Source of the DNA: Agrobacterium rubi TR3 = NBRC 13261
Lineage (GTDB): Bacteria; Pseudomonadota; Alphaproteobacteria; Rhizobiales; Rhizobiaceae
Assembly: GCF_000739935.1 (NCBI RefSeq)
Contig: NZ_BBJU01000017.1
Span: 89,508 to 153,507, forward strand
Direction: 5' to 3'
Length of the DNA: 64,000 nt
Shown here: in pieces, positions 50,280 through 60,367 of the stretch
How the letters are laid out: every line of letters starts with the position of its first letter
Numbering within the stretch: the first letter of the stretch is position 1
The notes under the pieces: generated by a model
Told to the model about the DNA's origin: nothing
The model's input: only the letters and a program-made list of their open reading frames with translations
Database searches by the model: none
Made by a program: the position numbers and the translations under genes

Positions 50280-50774
50280 TCAGCGCCTTCCATTCAAATC
50301 GAACTGAAACGACCCAGCCGGATCGTTCATCGTGAAACCGTTGCCCGCCCTGCGATCCTGTTTCCAATCCGGCTGCGGGATTTTGGACACTTGGGAGATG
50401 TCATCTTCGGGCAGGTTGGAAAAATAAATCTCCTCAGCCGTGGCGAGATCATGGGCGTGAACGACATCTTTCAAGGTCCATCCCTTAGAAACCAGATGTC
50501 GGACCACAATGTTGCGGCCTTCGAATCCGGCTATCAAACCGATGGAGATTGCGAAAAGTGCGCCTGTGACGCCGAAGCCCTCAAGTCCTGAAACTTGACC
50601 CGCCGCCACTTGCAAAACAACGATGCCGATAGCGACCCACCAGAGGCGCTGGATGGCAAACCAAACCCAGGGAAACAGCAGAGCAAGCCATGAGAAGCGA
50701 TCAGCAATGAACCGCGTGGAGCGGTGATCGCGGTCGGGACCGCCGGGTGCTTCCAGAACCAGATAAGATGTCAT
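50280..50774 (-). CDS. DUF2628 domain membrane protein
   Basis: Function not known. The 164-residue protein has a DUF2628-type core: a short hydrophilic start, three hydrophobic segments (about 28-43, 45-63 and 70-86), and a soluble C-terminal tail. The ATG at 50774, preceded by AGGAA, is preferred over one five codons upstream. It is embedded in the his operon between hisB and hisH, ending 1 bp before hisH, so it is probably cotranscribed. I see no link to histidine chemistry. Confidence 0.8.
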   Translation of the reverse strand: MTSYLVLEAPGGPDRDHRSTRFIADRFSWLALLFPWVWFAIQRLWWVAIGIVVLQVAAGQVSGLEGFGVTGALFAISIGLIAGFEGRNIVVRHLVSKGWTLKDVVHAHDLATAEEIYFSNLPEDDISQVSKIPQPDWKQDRRAGNGFTMNDPAGSFQFDLNGRR

Positions 50775-50850
50775 CGGCTTTCCTGACAATGGTCATGGCG
50801 ACGAATAAAAGGGCAATCGCCTTGGCACCACCATGACGATTTCATCTCGC

Positions 50851-51447
50851 TCAGGCCAGCGTACCCTTTGTCGAGGGAACGCGGTCTGCCTGACGGGGGT
50901 CGATTTCGGTGGCCACGCGCAGCACGCGGGCAACCGCCTTGAAGCAGGTTTCGGCGATATGGTGATTGTTTGCACCATAATGGTTGAGAATATGCAGGGT
51001 AATACCGGCATTCTGGGACAGGGCTTGGAAGAATTCCCGCACGAGTTCAGTATCAAAGGTGCCGATCTTGGGCGCCGAGAACGCGACATTCCAGACTAGA
51101 AACGGGCGACCGGAAATATCGACGGCGGCCTTGGTCATGGTTTCATCCATGGCAAGATCAAGCGACGCATAACGGGTGATACCGCGACGGTCGCCCAGCG
51201 CCTTGGCGATGGCCTGGCCAATGGCAATGCCGGTGTCTTCGACGGTATGGTGGTCATCGACATGCAGGTCACCCTTCACATCGATCTCCATGTCGATCAG
51301 CGAATGGCGGCTGAGTTGGTCGAGCATATGATCGAAGAAACCCACGCCGGTGGAAATCTTCGATTTGCCTGTTCCATCGATGTCGACGCGCACGGAAACA
51401 CTTGTTTCATTCGTCTTGCGGGAAATCTCGGCTCTACGCTCTGCCAT
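50851..51447 (-). CDS. hisB: Imidazoleglycerol-phosphate dehydratase
   Basis: Dehydrates imidazole glycerol phosphate. The 198-residue monofunctional enzyme has the two manganese-binding histidine motifs, [10 protein letters not shown] and [10 protein letters not shown], and a third, NNHHIAE. It lacks the HAD phosphatase domain fused in E. coli. ATG 51447 has GGAG seven bases upstream; the TTG six codons earlier is less likely. It heads the his run and is divergent from hslV. Confidence 0.97.
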   Translation of the reverse strand: MAERRAEISRKTNETSVSVRVDIDGTGKSKISTGVGFFDHMLDQLSRHSLIDMEIDVKGDLHVDDHHTVEDTGIAIGQAIAKALGDRRGITRYASLDLAMDETMTKAAVDISGRPFLVWNVAFSAPKIGTFDTELVREFFQALSQNAGITLHILNHYGANNHHIAETCFKAVARVLRVATEIDPRQADRVPSTKGTLA

Positions 51448-51647
51448 CTGGCTGCTCCGTATCAATATCGGCGTTCCTTATCAGCACAGCCCGCAAATAT
51501 CCAGCCATTACATTGTCTTGCCGCATTGCACCCCGCTCTGCGCCAGCACGCTCATTTGCAATCGCAAAAACGGGACTTACATAGACTTCCAACCGGGATC
51601 GAAGATGCATCCCGTTGCAACGCCCCTCAAGGGCAAACAGGTGTTTG

Positions 51648-52175
51648 ATGACGACAATTATTACTGTGAGAAAGGCCGGCAAGGTGGTGATGGCCGGTGA
51701 CGGTCAGGTCAGCCTTGGCCAGACGGTGATGAAGGGCAATGCCCGTAAGGTGCGCCGCATCGGCAAGGGTGGCGATGTGATTGCCGGATTTGCCGGTGCC
51801 ACGGCGGACGCCTTTACGCTGCTCGACCGTCTTGAAAAGAAGCTGGAGCAATATCCCGGTCAGCTGATGCGCGCTGCCGTCGAGCTCGCCAAGGATTGGC
51901 GCACCGACAAATATCTGCGCAATCTCGAAGCCATGATGCTGGTGGCGGATAAGTCGATCACGCTGGCGATCACCGGCAATGGTGACGTTCTGGAACCCGA
52001 ACACGGCGCCATCGCCATCGGCTCTGGTGGAAACTACGCCTTTGCAGCTGCCCGTGCGCTGATGGATTCGGAAAAGTCTGCGGAAGAGGTCGCGCGTCAG
52101 TCGCTCGATATCGCTGCCGATATCTGCGTCTATACCAACCATAATCTCGTGATTGAAACGCTCGACGCAGAGTAA
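51648..52175 (+). CDS. hslV: ATP-dependent protease subunit HslV (ClpQ)
   Basis: Proteolytic core of HslUV. With ATG 51648 the 175-residue protein begins MTTIITVRK, so the catalytic threonine T2 is exposed when the initiator methionine is removed; this decides the start against the upstream frame. The GDGQVSLG and IGSGGNYA segments are intact. It lies 78 bp upstream of hslU. No clear heat-shock promoter was identified in the gap to hisB. Confidence 0.97.
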   Translation: MTTIITVRKAGKVVMAGDGQVSLGQTVMKGNARKVRRIGKGGDVIAGFAGATADAFTLLDRLEKKLEQYPGQLMRAAVELAKDWRTDKYLRNLEAMMLVADKSITLAITGNGDVLEPEHGAIAIGSGGNYAFAAARALMDSEKSAEEVARQSLDIAADICVYTNHNLVIETLDAE

Positions 52176-52253
52176 GCTGCGCCTTCCAAAACCCATGGGT
52201 TCTGTGGGCCGGGCCTATACGGCTGGCCGCAACAGGACGCCGAAAGGAACAAG

Positions 52254-53564
52254 ATGACGACTTTTTCTCCCCGCGAGATTGTCTCGGAACTGGACCGTCA
52301 CATTATCGGCCAGCACGACGCCAAGCGCGCCGTGGCCATTGCGCTGCGCAACCGTTGGCGCCGCCAGCAGCTGGATGACAGCCTGCGCGACGAGGTTATG
52401 CCGAAGAATATTCTGATGATCGGACCGACCGGTGTCGGCAAGACGGAAATCTCCCGCCGTCTGGCAAAGCTTGCCGGTGCGCCCTTCATCAAGGTCGAAG
52501 CGACCAAATTTACCGAAGTCGGTTATGTCGGGCGCGATGTCGAACAGATCATTCGCGACCTTGTGGAAATCGGCATCGGGCTGATCCGCGAAAAGAAGCG
52601 GATCGAGGTACAGGCGAAAGCCCATGCCAGTGCGGAGGAACGCGTGTTGGACGCACTCGTCGGCTCCACGTCTTCGCCCGCCACGCGCGACAGTTTCCGC
52701 AAGAAGCTGCGCGACGGCGAGCTGGACAAGAAAGAGATCGATATCGAGGTGGCTGATACCGGCTCCGGTATGCCCGGGTTCGATATTCCCGGCATGCCGC
52801 CGGGTGCCAATATCGGCGTCCTCAATCTCTCGGATATGTTCGGCAAGGCCATGGGTGGGCGCACCAAGAAGGTTCGCACGACCGTCGAAAAATCCTATGC
52901 CGACCTGATCCGCGACGAATCCGACAAGCTGCTGGACAATGAGCTCATCCAGCGCGAAGCGGTGAAGTCGGTGGAAAATGACGGCATCGTCTTTCTGGAC
53001 GAAATCGACAAGATCGCCGCGCGCGATGGCGGCATGGGTGCCGGTGTGTCGCGTGAAGGCGTGCAGCGCGATCTGCTGCCGCTGGTGGAAGGCACAACGG
53101 TTTCGACAAAATATGGACCCGTGAAGACCGACCATATTCTCTTCATTGCGTCAGGCGCGTTCCATGTGTCGAAGCCATCCGATCTTCTGCCGGAACTTCA
53201 GGGCCGTCTGCCTATCCGCGTAGAGTTGAAGGCTCTGACCAAGGAAGATTTCCGCCGCATTCTGACGGAACCGGAAGCAAGTCTCATCCGCCAGTACATC
53301 GCGCTGATGGCCACGGAAGAGCTGGACCTCGAATTCACCGATGATGCGATCGACGCGCTGGCCGATGTCGCGGTGCATTTGAATGCATCCGTCGAGAATA
53401 TCGGTGCGCGTCGTTTGCAGACTGTGATGGAGCGGGTGTTGGACGAGATTTCCTTCAACGCGCCGGATCGCGGTGGCTCGGCGGTGAAGATCGATCAGGC
53501 CTATGTGAAGGAGCATGTCGGCGATATCGCTGCCGATACGGACCTGTCGCGTTATATTCTTTAA
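52254..53564 (+). CDS. hslU: ATP-dependent protease ATPase subunit HslU (ClpY)
   Basis: AAA+ unfoldase that feeds substrates to HslV. The 436 residues include the P-loop GPTGVGKT (57-64), the Walker [12 protein letters not shown], the inserted I-domain (about 110-230) and the C-terminal LSRYIL, which docks into HslV. It follows hslV and ends at a terminator. Confidence 0.98.
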   Translation: MTTFSPREIVSELDRHIIGQHDAKRAVAIALRNRWRRQQLDDSLRDEVMPKNILMIGPTGVGKTEISRRLAKLAGAPFIKVEATKFTEVGYVGRDVEQIIRDLVEIGIGLIREKKRIEVQAKAHASAEERVLDALVGSTSSPATRDSFRKKLRDGELDKKEIDIEVADTGSGMPGFDIPGMPPGANIGVLNLSDMFGKAMGGRTKKVRTTVEKSYADLIRDESDKLLDNELIQREAVKSVENDGIVFLDEIDKIAARDGGMGAGVSREGVQRDLLPLVEGTTVSTKYGPVKTDHILFIASGAFHVSKPSDLLPELQGRLPIRVELKALTKEDFRRILTEPEASLIRQYIALMATEELDLEFTDDAIDALADVAVHLNASVENIGARRLQTVMERVLDEISFNAPDRGGSAVKIDQAYVKEHVGDIAADTDLSRYIL

Positions 53565-53571
53565 ATGCCAT

Positions 53572-53598
53572 AGAGTGCGGCAAATCTTGCCGCACTCT
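53572..53598 (+). terminator. Terminator downstream of hslU
   Basis: Perfect 12-bp stem (53572-53583 and 53587-53598) with a 3-base loop, then TATTTTAT, 7 bases after the stop codon. Confidence 0.88.
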
Positions 53599-53670
53599 TA
53601 TTTTATCTGCCTTCTCTCGACATTTGGCCACGCTTTTCGCTAATGAAAGCGTTAACGGTTGTTGAAAGAA

Positions 53671-54669
53671 ATGGTCCGGTCATCGCACCGGTCGAGAAAA
53701 AGGCATCTGCTCGTGCGTAAAACTCTTCTGGCATTGGCTGCTGTCGTGGCTTTTGGTGCGGTCTCGCAATCCTTTGCGGAGGCAGCCTCCGTCGTGCCAC
53801 CCGGCAACCGCAACGCCGAACAACCCGGCGTTCCCGGGGCCTCTGCGCGGCGCACGAAAGGCTCTAACTCCACTTTCGAGCGTAAATACCAGAAAGTGTA
53901 CGACTTGCTGTCGAGCGACAAGCAATTGATTTCCAAGATCAAATCAACGGCAGGACGTTACGGCATCGATCCTATCCATATGATTGGTGCCATCGTTGGC
54001 GAACATACTTATAATGTAGATGCCTATGACCGGCTGCAATCCTATTACGTCAAAGCAGCATCCTATGCCGGCAACAGCTTCCGCTTCGGCTACAAAGATG
54101 AAAGCATCGCGCAGTTTCTGGCGCATTTGCAATTTTCCAAATGCCAGTCGAAGCGTGATTCCGTTAGCCTGTGGACCTGCCGGGAAGATGTCTGGGACGA
54201 CAGTTTTCGCGGCAAGAAGGTTGATGGCGTTAGCTACCCAGACAACCGCTTCAGTGCGGTTTTCTTCCAGCCCTTCTATGCGGGTCAGACCTTTGGCCTT
54301 GGCCAGATCAATCCGCTGACGGCGCTGATGCTCTCGGATATGGTGGCGCGCGTGTCTGGTTTTGAAAAACTGGACGAAAACGACGCGGCTGCGGTCTATA
54401 CCGCCATCATGGAGCCGGACCATTCGCTGGCCTATATGGCCGCCGCCATCCGCAAATCCATCGATGATTACAAGTCGATTGCCGATATGGATATTTCGAA
54501 AAATCCGGGCCTCACCTCCACACTCTATAATCTCGGCGGATCACAACAGCGGGCGGCTGCTCTTGCCCAGAAAAACCGACAGAGCGGCGGGTCGCCTGTG
54601 TGGCCGGAAGAGAATTATTACGGCTGGCTGGTCAACGAAAAGCTGCCGGAGCTTCAAAAGCTCCTGTAG
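53671..54669 (+). CDS. DUF1402-type periplasmic protein with lysozyme-like motifs
   Basis: Annotated in relatives as DUF1402; no assigned reaction. From ATG 53671 it is 332 residues with a basic n-region, hydrophobic core (18-31) and likely signal cleavage near AEA-AS (38-39). GTG 53713 is an alternative start. The mature part shows GAIVGEHTYN (E111), FGLGQINP (208-215) and TLYNLGG (284-290), which resemble the catalytic glutamate, GLMQ and AYNAG motifs of soluble lytic transglycosylases. Two cysteines (C158, C170) could pair. It sits between hslU and glcB. Confidence 0.8.
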   Translation: MVRSSHRSRKRHLLVRKTLLALAAVVAFGAVSQSFAEAASVVPPGNRNAEQPGVPGASARRTKGSNSTFERKYQKVYDLLSSDKQLISKIKSTAGRYGIDPIHMIGAIVGEHTYNVDAYDRLQSYYVKAASYAGNSFRFGYKDESIAQFLAHLQFSKCQSKRDSVSLWTCREDVWDDSFRGKKVDGVSYPDNRFSAVFFQPFYAGQTFGLGQINPLTALMLSDMVARVSGFEKLDENDAAAVYTAIMEPDHSLAYMAAAIRKSIDDYKSIADMDISKNPGLTSTLYNLGGSQQRAAALAQKNRQSGGSPVWPEENYYGWLVNEKLPELQKLL

Positions 54670-54794
54670 CCTTGGCGACAGGTTTTCAGCGGGTTTCCAG
54701 AAAGAAAAGAGTTTTGGCGCCCGCTTGCGATTGACGAGACGGGCGTTCAGCGTCCACTCTTGCCGGCAAGAATACCGACAAGGGAGATACCACG

Positions 54795-56951
54795 GTGAGC
54801 CGCATTGAAGAGCATGGTCTTTCATTCGACACAACACTCTATGATTTTCTGAAAGACGAAGTGCTGCCGGAAACCGGCCTGGATGCCAACGCGTTCTTTG
54901 CAGGCTTTTCCGAGATCGTGCATTCGCTTGCGCCAAAAAACCGCGACCTGCTGCAAAAGCGTGATGGTTTTCAGGACAAGCTGGATGCGTGGTACCGCAC
55001 CAATGGCGCGCCGGTCGATCTGGCCGTCTATGAAACCTTCCTGCGGGATATCGGCTATCTCTTGCCGGAAGGCGAGGCCTTCAAGGTCAATACGCAAAAT
55101 GTCGATCCTGAAATCGCGCAGCTTGCCGGTCCGCAGCTTGTCGTGCCGGTCATGAATGCGCGCTATGCGCTCAACGCCGCCAATGCCCGCTGGGGTTCGC
55201 TTTACGATGCGCTTTACGGCACCGATGCGATTTCCGAAGACGACGGTGCCGAAAAGGGCAGGGGCTATAACCCCAAACGTGGCGCGAAGGTCATTGCCTG
55301 GGCGCGGGAATTTCTGGATCGCTCCGCACCGCTGGCGAATGGCAGCTGGGCTGATGTGTCTGGTTTCAAGGTCGTTGATGGCGTGCTTGAAGTCGATGCC
55401 GGTGGCCTGTCGGATCCCGCCCAGTTTGCTGGCTATGCGGGTGAGGCATCCAATCCGTCCTCCATCCTCTTGCGCAAGAACGGCCTTCACGTCGACATCG
55501 TTATCGATGCTTCGACCGATATCGGAAAAAGCGATTCCGCAGGCATTTCCGATGTCATCCTCGAATCGGCCCTGACGACGATCATGGATTGCGAGGATTC
55601 CGTGGCCGCTGTGGATGCGGAAGACAAGGTCGTTGCTTACCGCAACTGGCTCGGCCTGATGCGTGGCGATCTGACGGAGGAGGTTGCCAAGGGTGGAACG
55701 ACGTTCACGCGCCGCCTGAATGCCGATCGCAATTATACCGCACCGGATGGTTCGGCGCTGACAGTGCCCGGCCGCTCGCTGATGCTGGTGCGCAATGTCG
55801 GCCACCTCATGACAAATCCCGCCGTACTTGACCGTGATGGCAGGGAAATCCCCGAGGGCATCATGGATGCCGTCTTGACCGGCCTGATCGCGCTCTATGA
55901 CGTTGGCCCCAACGGACGCCGCCAGAATTCGCGCGCCGGCTCCATGTATGTGGTGAAGCCGAAGATGCACGGCCCGGAAGAGGTGGCCTTTGCGTCGGAG
56001 ATTTTTGGGCGCGTCGAGACACTCATCGGCATGGCGCCCAACACCATCAAAATGGGCATTATGGACGAAGAACGTCGCACGACGATCAATCTGAAAGAAT
56101 GCATTCGCGCCGCCAAGGATCGCGTCGTCTTCATCAATACCGGCTTCCTCGATCGCACCGGCGACGAAATCCACACCTCGATGGAAGCAGGCCCGATGAT
56201 TCGCAAGGGTGACATGAAACAGGCCGCATGGATCGCGGCTTATGAAAACTGGAATGTCGATATCGGCTTGGAATGCGGCCTGTCCGGCCATGCCCAGATC
56301 GGCAAGGGCATGTGGGCCATGCCGGATCTGATGGCTGCGATGCTGGAGCAGAAGATCGCGCATCCAAAAGCCGGTGCCAACACCGCCTGGGTTCCGTCGC
56401 CCACAGCCGCGACGCTTCACGCCACGCATTACCACAGCGTCGATGTCGCCTCGGTTCAAAGCGGACTGAAGACACGCGAACGCGCAAAACTTGGCGATAT
56501 TCTTTCCGTGCCCGTTGCGGTGCGCCCCAACTGGAGCGCCGAGGACATCCAGCGTGAGCTGGACAACAATGCGCAGGGCATTCTGGGTTATGTCGTGCGC
56601 TGGGTCGATCAGGGCGTCGGTTGCTCGAAAGTGCCGGACATCAACAATATCGGCCTGATGGAAGACCGCGCGACGCTGCGCATTTCCGCCCAGCATATGG
56701 CAAACTGGCTGCGCCATGGTGTGGTGTCGGAAGAGCAGATCGTCGAAACCATGAAGCGCATGGCCGCTGTCGTGGATGGTCAGAATGCCGGTGACTCGGC
56801 TTATCTGCCGATGGCCGGCAACTTTGAAACCTCCATCGCCTTCCAGGCCGCCTTGGAGCTGGTGCTGAAAGGTCGGGAGCAGCCCAACGGTTATACGGAA
56901 CCGGTCCTGCACCGCCGCCGTCTGGAGTTGAAGGCGGAACAGTCTGCTTGA
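54795..56951 (+). CDS. glcB: Malate synthase G
   Basis: Condenses glyoxylate and acetyl-CoA to malate, completing the glyoxylate shunt or glycolate use. GTG start 54795 behind AGGGAG gives 718 residues, the length of isoform G. Active-site segments [37 protein letters not shown] and the [10 protein letters not shown] loop are present. It stands alone, followed by a terminator shared with the convergent L,D-transpeptidase gene. Confidence 0.97.
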   Translation: MSRIEEHGLSFDTTLYDFLKDEVLPETGLDANAFFAGFSEIVHSLAPKNRDLLQKRDGFQDKLDAWYRTNGAPVDLAVYETFLRDIGYLLPEGEAFKVNTQNVDPEIAQLAGPQLVVPVMNARYALNAANARWGSLYDALYGTDAISEDDGAEKGRGYNPKRGAKVIAWAREFLDRSAPLANGSWADVSGFKVVDGVLEVDAGGLSDPAQFAGYAGEASNPSSILLRKNGLHVDIVIDASTDIGKSDSAGISDVILESALTTIMDCEDSVAAVDAEDKVVAYRNWLGLMRGDLTEEVAKGGTTFTRRLNADRNYTAPDGSALTVPGRSLMLVRNVGHLMTNPAVLDRDGREIPEGIMDAVLTGLIALYDVGPNGRRQNSRAGSMYVVKPKMHGPEEVAFASEIFGRVETLIGMAPNTIKMGIMDEERRTTINLKECIRAAKDRVVFINTGFLDRTGDEIHTSMEAGPMIRKGDMKQAAWIAAYENWNVDIGLECGLSGHAQIGKGMWAMPDLMAAMLEQKIAHPKAGANTAWVPSPTAATLHATHYHSVDVASVQSGLKTRERAKLGDILSVPVAVRPNWSAEDIQRELDNNAQGILGYVVRWVDQGVGCSKVPDINNIGLMEDRATLRISAQHMANWLRHGVVSEEQIVETMKRMAAVVDGQNAGDSAYLPMAGNFETSIAFQAALELVLKGREQPNGYTEPVLHRRRLELKAEQSA

Positions 56952-56969
56952 GCCCACAACATAACAAGA

Positions 56970-57003
56970 AAAAAGCCGCCGGGATAATCCTCGGCGGCTT
57001 TTT
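56970..57003. terminator. Bidirectional terminator between glcB and L,D-transpeptidase gene
   Basis: Perfect 12-bp arms (56970-56981 and 56992-57003) with A5 and T5 ends and a 10-base loop that can extend the stem. Confidence 0.9.
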
Positions 57004-57023
57004 CGTAACGGTTTCAGGTGATC

Positions 57024-57707
57024 TTACTGGATGACGATGACCTTGGAGCTGCGGCCCGGACGGACGCGGCTGTAGAGGTCGATCACGTCCTGGTTGATCA
57101 TGCGGATGCAGCCAGACGAAGCGGCCGTACCGATGGATGCCCATTCAGGCGAACCATGGATGCGGAACAGCGTGTCCTGACCCTTGTCGTTGAAGAGATA
57201 CATAGCGCGGGCGCCCAGCGGGTTGGTCAGGCCTGGGCCCATGCCGCCTTCGACGTAGCGGGCGACTTCAGGCTTGCGATCTGCCATTTCCTTTGGCGGA
57301 TGCCACATTGGCCATTCCTGCTTCCATGCGACATAGGCTTCACCAGCCCATGCAAAGCCCTGCTTGCCAACGCCGATACCGTAACGCACAGCCTTGCCGC
57401 CTGGCAGGATGTAATACAGGAAGCGCTCGCGGGTGTTGACGATAACGGTGCCTGCCTTTTCGGGTGTCTCGTAGTTCACGATCTGGCGGTGGAAACGCTT
57501 GTCCACGCGGTTGATCGGAATGGCCGGAAGGGCGTAACCGGCGTCGGTCGTTGCGCCATAAACTTCGTCGCCGAAGATTTGAGTCGTTTCAACATAGGCG
57601 GGTGCCGAGGCAGTCGCGGGTGTGGTCTGTGTCGATGTCGAGGCGCAACCGCCCAGAGCAAATACCGACGACAGGCCGAGGGCAGTCAAAATAGTGCGAA
57701 GGCGCAT
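57024..57707 (-). CDS. L,D-transpeptidase lipoprotein (YkuD/ErfK family)
   Basis: Periplasmic enzyme expected to form 3-3 peptidoglycan cross-links or attach proteins to the wall. The 227-residue protein has a lipoprotein signal with lipobox ALGGC (C21) and a YkuD catalytic domain (about 84-227) ending with HGSPEWASIGTAASSGCIRM, catalytic H184 and C200. Agrobacterium walls are rich in 3-3 links and polar growth depends on such enzymes, but which paralogue this is cannot be told. Confidence 0.92.
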   Translation of the reverse strand: MRLRTILTALGLSSVFALGGCASTSTQTTPATASAPAYVETTQIFGDEVYGATTDAGYALPAIPINRVDKRFHRQIVNYETPEKAGTVIVNTRERFLYYILPGGKAVRYGIGVGKQGFAWAGEAYVAWKQEWPMWHPPKEMADRKPEVARYVEGGMGPGLTNPLGARAMYLFNDKGQDTLFRIHGSPEWASIGTAASSGCIRMINQDVIDLYSRVRPGRSSKVIVIQ

Positions 57708-57890
57708 GGTGTTCTCGCGGGAAATATCGCCATTTCAGGCGATGCAGGATGCTCTATTGAATAGATGGGTTATTTTCGATTAATCTTGTGTTGGCAAGCC
57801 GTTGCATCGCAGCAAGAGAATATGGCGCGCGAAATTGCGGGCGGATGGCCTTTTTGCAACATGAATGGGGCTCATTGCCCGGATTTATCC

Positions 57891-58376
57891 ATGACTATTC
57901 TTTCCATCGTCAATAACAATCCGTTAATCGACGGACGCCAGTCACCCAATGCCATGCTGGTGCGTCGCGGTGTTCAGATATTGCTGAACGAGATGCGGCA
58001 CGCCGTGCTGCCGGAATTGGCGCTGTCCAGCGGGCGCAGAGCCGATCTCATCAGTGTGTCGGTGAAGGGTGAAATATGGATCATCGAGATCAAATCCTCC
58101 ATCGAGGACTTCAAGGTGGATCGCAAATGGCCGGATTATCGCCAGCATTGCGACCGTCTGTTCTTCGCCACCCATAGCGGCGTTCCGCTCGATATCTTTC
58201 CGGAAGAGTGCGGACTGTTCGTATCCGATGGCTACGGCGCGCACATGGTCCGCGAAGCGCCGGAACACAAAGTGCCACCGGCAACACGCAAGTCGCTGAT
58301 GCTCGATTTTTCGCGCACCGCTGCCCGTCGCTTGATGATGGCCGAATGGTCCACCGGCAAGGATTATTCCGACTGA
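57891..58376 (+). CDS. mmcB: MmcB family DNA repair protein
   Basis: A 161-residue protein of the MmcB family. Its Caulobacter member takes part in the response to mitomycin C. The fold is PD-(D/E)XK-like: RRADLISV (D52) and IWIIEIKSS (E66, K68) supply the expected acidic and lysine residues. ATG 57891 matches the usual N-terminus MxILSxVxNNPLIDGRQS; a longer frame upstream is unlikely. It is convergent to actR with a gap of 3 bp. Confidence 0.87.
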   Translation: MTILSIVNNNPLIDGRQSPNAMLVRRGVQILLNEMRHAVLPELALSSGRRADLISVSVKGEIWIIEIKSSIEDFKVDRKWPDYRQHCDRLFFATHSGVPLDIFPEECGLFVSDGYGAHMVREAPEHKVPPATRKSLMLDFSRTAARRLMMAEWSTGKDYSD

Positions 58377-58379
58377 CGA

Positions 58380-58970
58380 TTACTTCGGCGCGCGCTTGGC
58401 CAAGATGCGCTGCAAAGTGCGCCGGTGCATGTTGAGGCGTCGTGCCGTCTCAGACACATTGCGCTCGCACATTTCATAGACCCGCTGAATGTGCTCCCAC
58501 CGTACCCGGTCTGCCGACATTGGGTTTTCCGGCAAGTCCATCTTGTCGCCTTCGCGCTGGGTCAGTGCATTGAACACATCGTCGGCGTCCGCAGGCTTTG
58601 CCAGATAATCGAGAGCACCGAGCTTTACCGCCGTCACGGCGGTGGCGATGTTGCCATAACCGGTCAGGACCACGATCTGTGTATCGTCGCGGTGTTGACG
58701 AATGGCTTCGATGACTTCCAGGCCGTTACCGTCCCCCAGCCGTAAATCCACCACGGCATATTTCGGCGGTGCCAGCTTGGATTTGGCAATCCCTTCGCTG
58801 ACCGATTCGGCCGTCTCGACAACAAATCCACGTGTTTCCATGGCCCGCGCAAGACGGCGCAGAAACGGACCGTCGTCATCGACAATCAAAAGCGATGCGT
58901 CGGGCCCGATCGGGTTGGCGTTTTCCACGGTCGTGGGTTCTGCCTCATGATGTTGCTGTTCGTCGCTCAT
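58380..58970 (-). CDS. actR: Response regulator ActR (RegA/PrrA family)
   Basis: Redox and acid-tolerance response regulator; the partner of ActS. The 196 residues from ATG 58970 have a receiver domain with D75 (VVDLRLGDG), the KPAD switch and a C-terminal Fis-type helix-turn-helix VSETARRLNMHRRTLQRIL. The length is characteristic of the RegA group. A longer frame overlaps actS and is not used. It lies 73 bp after actS. Confidence 0.95.
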   Translation of the reverse strand: MSDEQQHHEAEPTTVENANPIGPDASLLIVDDDGPFLRRLARAMETRGFVVETAESVSEGIAKSKLAPPKYAVVDLRLGDGNGLEVIEAIRQHRDDTQIVVLTGYGNIATAVTAVKLGALDYLAKPADADDVFNALTQREGDKMDLPENPMSADRVRWEHIQRVYEMCERNVSETARRLNMHRRTLQRILAKRAPK

Positions 58971-59043
58971 GCCTGATCTCCCGGGCCATTGCATCATACA
59001 TATAGGTATTGGGCCGTGTTGCCGCCAGCTGCGCCCAATAAAG

Positions 59044-60351
59044 TCACTGACCTCTATTATCGTCCATAATGTCGCGTGGCCAGACAACGGTGACCCGCGC
59101 CCCTGCGGCATCTGGTCCACGGTTCTCGAATGTCAGCGTCGCACCGGAGCGCTCTAATAGCGTCTTTGCGATGAACAGACCAAGGCCCAGCCCGCCGGCT
59201 CGTGTCACATCCTGCCGCTTGGTCACATAGGGCTCGCCGATCCGCGCCAGAATATCCGGGGCATAACCCTGCCCATCATCCTCGATCGTGACGCGAACCT
59301 GTTGGGCATCATGCTCGACGGTGACCGTTACTGCGTCCTTGGCGTAATCGACCGCATTCTCCAGCAGATTGCCGAGGCCATAGAGAATGCCGGCATTGCG
59401 TGCGCCCACCGGCTCTCCGCTTCGACCGTTCTTTTCGACCAGCCGAAGCTTGATGCCGAATTCGCGGTGCGGCGCCATCACCTCTTCGATGAGCGAAGAC
59501 AGCGGAAGCTTGCGCAAATGCTCTTCGCCCTCAGCCGACAGCGACGTCAGCCGCCGCAGAATGTCGCGGCAGCGTTGACTCTGGCTGCGCAACAACGCCA
59601 CGTCTTCGCGAAAGCGTTCGTCCTGGCCCAGTTCCCGTTCCATCTCCTTTGCCACCACGCTGATGGTGGCCAAGGGTGTGCCGAGCTCATGGGCGGCCGC
59701 TGCCGCAAGCCCATCCAGCTGCGACAGATGTTTCTCCCGTTCCAGAACCAGCTCCGTTGCCGCCAGCGCATCCGCCAGCTGGTTCGCCTCGTGCGACACG
59801 CGGTAAGCGTAAAAGGCGGCAAACAGCATCATGGCAACGATCGAGCACCAGATGCCGATATGGATGATCAGCTGGATCGGCAACGTCTCGCCCGGATACC
59901 ACGGAACCGGAAAGGGCGAGAACGCAATGGCCGTGACACAAACCAGTGCGAAGACCAGCAGCATGAGCGAATGTTTCATCGGCTGTGAGGCAAAGGCGAT
60001 GATGACCTGCACGCAGATCAGTGGCGCAAACGGATTTGAAAGCCCGCCGGTGATGTAGATCAACGCCGTCAGTTGCAACAGATCGAAGGCAAGAAGAAGC
60101 GTTGCTTCCCAGGGCTCCAGACGATAGGTCGCCGGAAACCGTGCCGATAGAAACAGGTTGGCTACCGCAAGCGCCCCGATCAGCACTGCGCAGGTCAAAA
60201 GAGGCAGCGGAAAATTCAGCCCGAAGGCAACGATCAGGATCGTTGCGCTCTGCCCCACCACCGCCAGCCATCGCAGCCAGACAATGGTTTGCAGGCGGAT
60301 GTGACGGCTGGCACGGCCAAGCCGCGTATTTTCTTCTGGCTGTGCTGCCAT
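59044..60351 (-). CDS. actS: Redox sensor histidine kinase ActS (RegB/PrrB family)
   Basis: Membrane sensor of respiratory redox state. The 435 residues have six hydrophobic segments between about 25 and 185, the conserved quinone-binding GGLSNPF (102-108), the H-box AAAHELGTPLATI (H221) and the redox cysteine in the RCRDIL box (C261), with an ATPase domain after it. All key RegB residues are present. It follows hrpB by 16 bp and precedes actR. Confidence 0.95.
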   Translation of the reverse strand: MAAQPEENTRLGRASRHIRLQTIVWLRWLAVVGQSATILIVAFGLNFPLPLLTCAVLIGALAVANLFLSARFPATYRLEPWEATLLLAFDLLQLTALIYITGGLSNPFAPLICVQVIIAFASQPMKHSLMLLVFALVCVTAIAFSPFPVPWYPGETLPIQLIIHIGIWCSIVAMMLFAAFYAYRVSHEANQLADALAATELVLEREKHLSQLDGLAAAAAHELGTPLATISVVAKEMERELGQDERFREDVALLRSQSQRCRDILRRLTSLSAEGEEHLRKLPLSSLIEEVMAPHREFGIKLRLVEKNGRSGEPVGARNAGILYGLGNLLENAVDYAKDAVTVTVEHDAQQVRVTIEDDGQGYAPDILARIGEPYVTKRQDVTRAGGLGLGLFIAKTLLERSGATLTFENRGPDAAGARVTVVWPRDIMDDNRGQ

Positions 60352-60367
60352 CCGCCCGTCTCCTGTC

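Noticed and set aside
51448..51647. Heat-shock (RpoH) promoter upstream of hslV
   Set aside because: A CTTGCC element near 51518 lacks a matching -10 at acceptable spacing, so no call is made.
54735..54775. CGCCCG/CGGGCG hairpin upstream of glcB
   Set aside because: Short stem with a long loop; typical of GC-rich sequence and without a poly-T tract.
54822..56957. 711-residue open frame antisense to glcB
   Set aside because: Same shadow effect; malate synthase on the plus strand is unambiguous and no ribosome site precedes the antisense frame.
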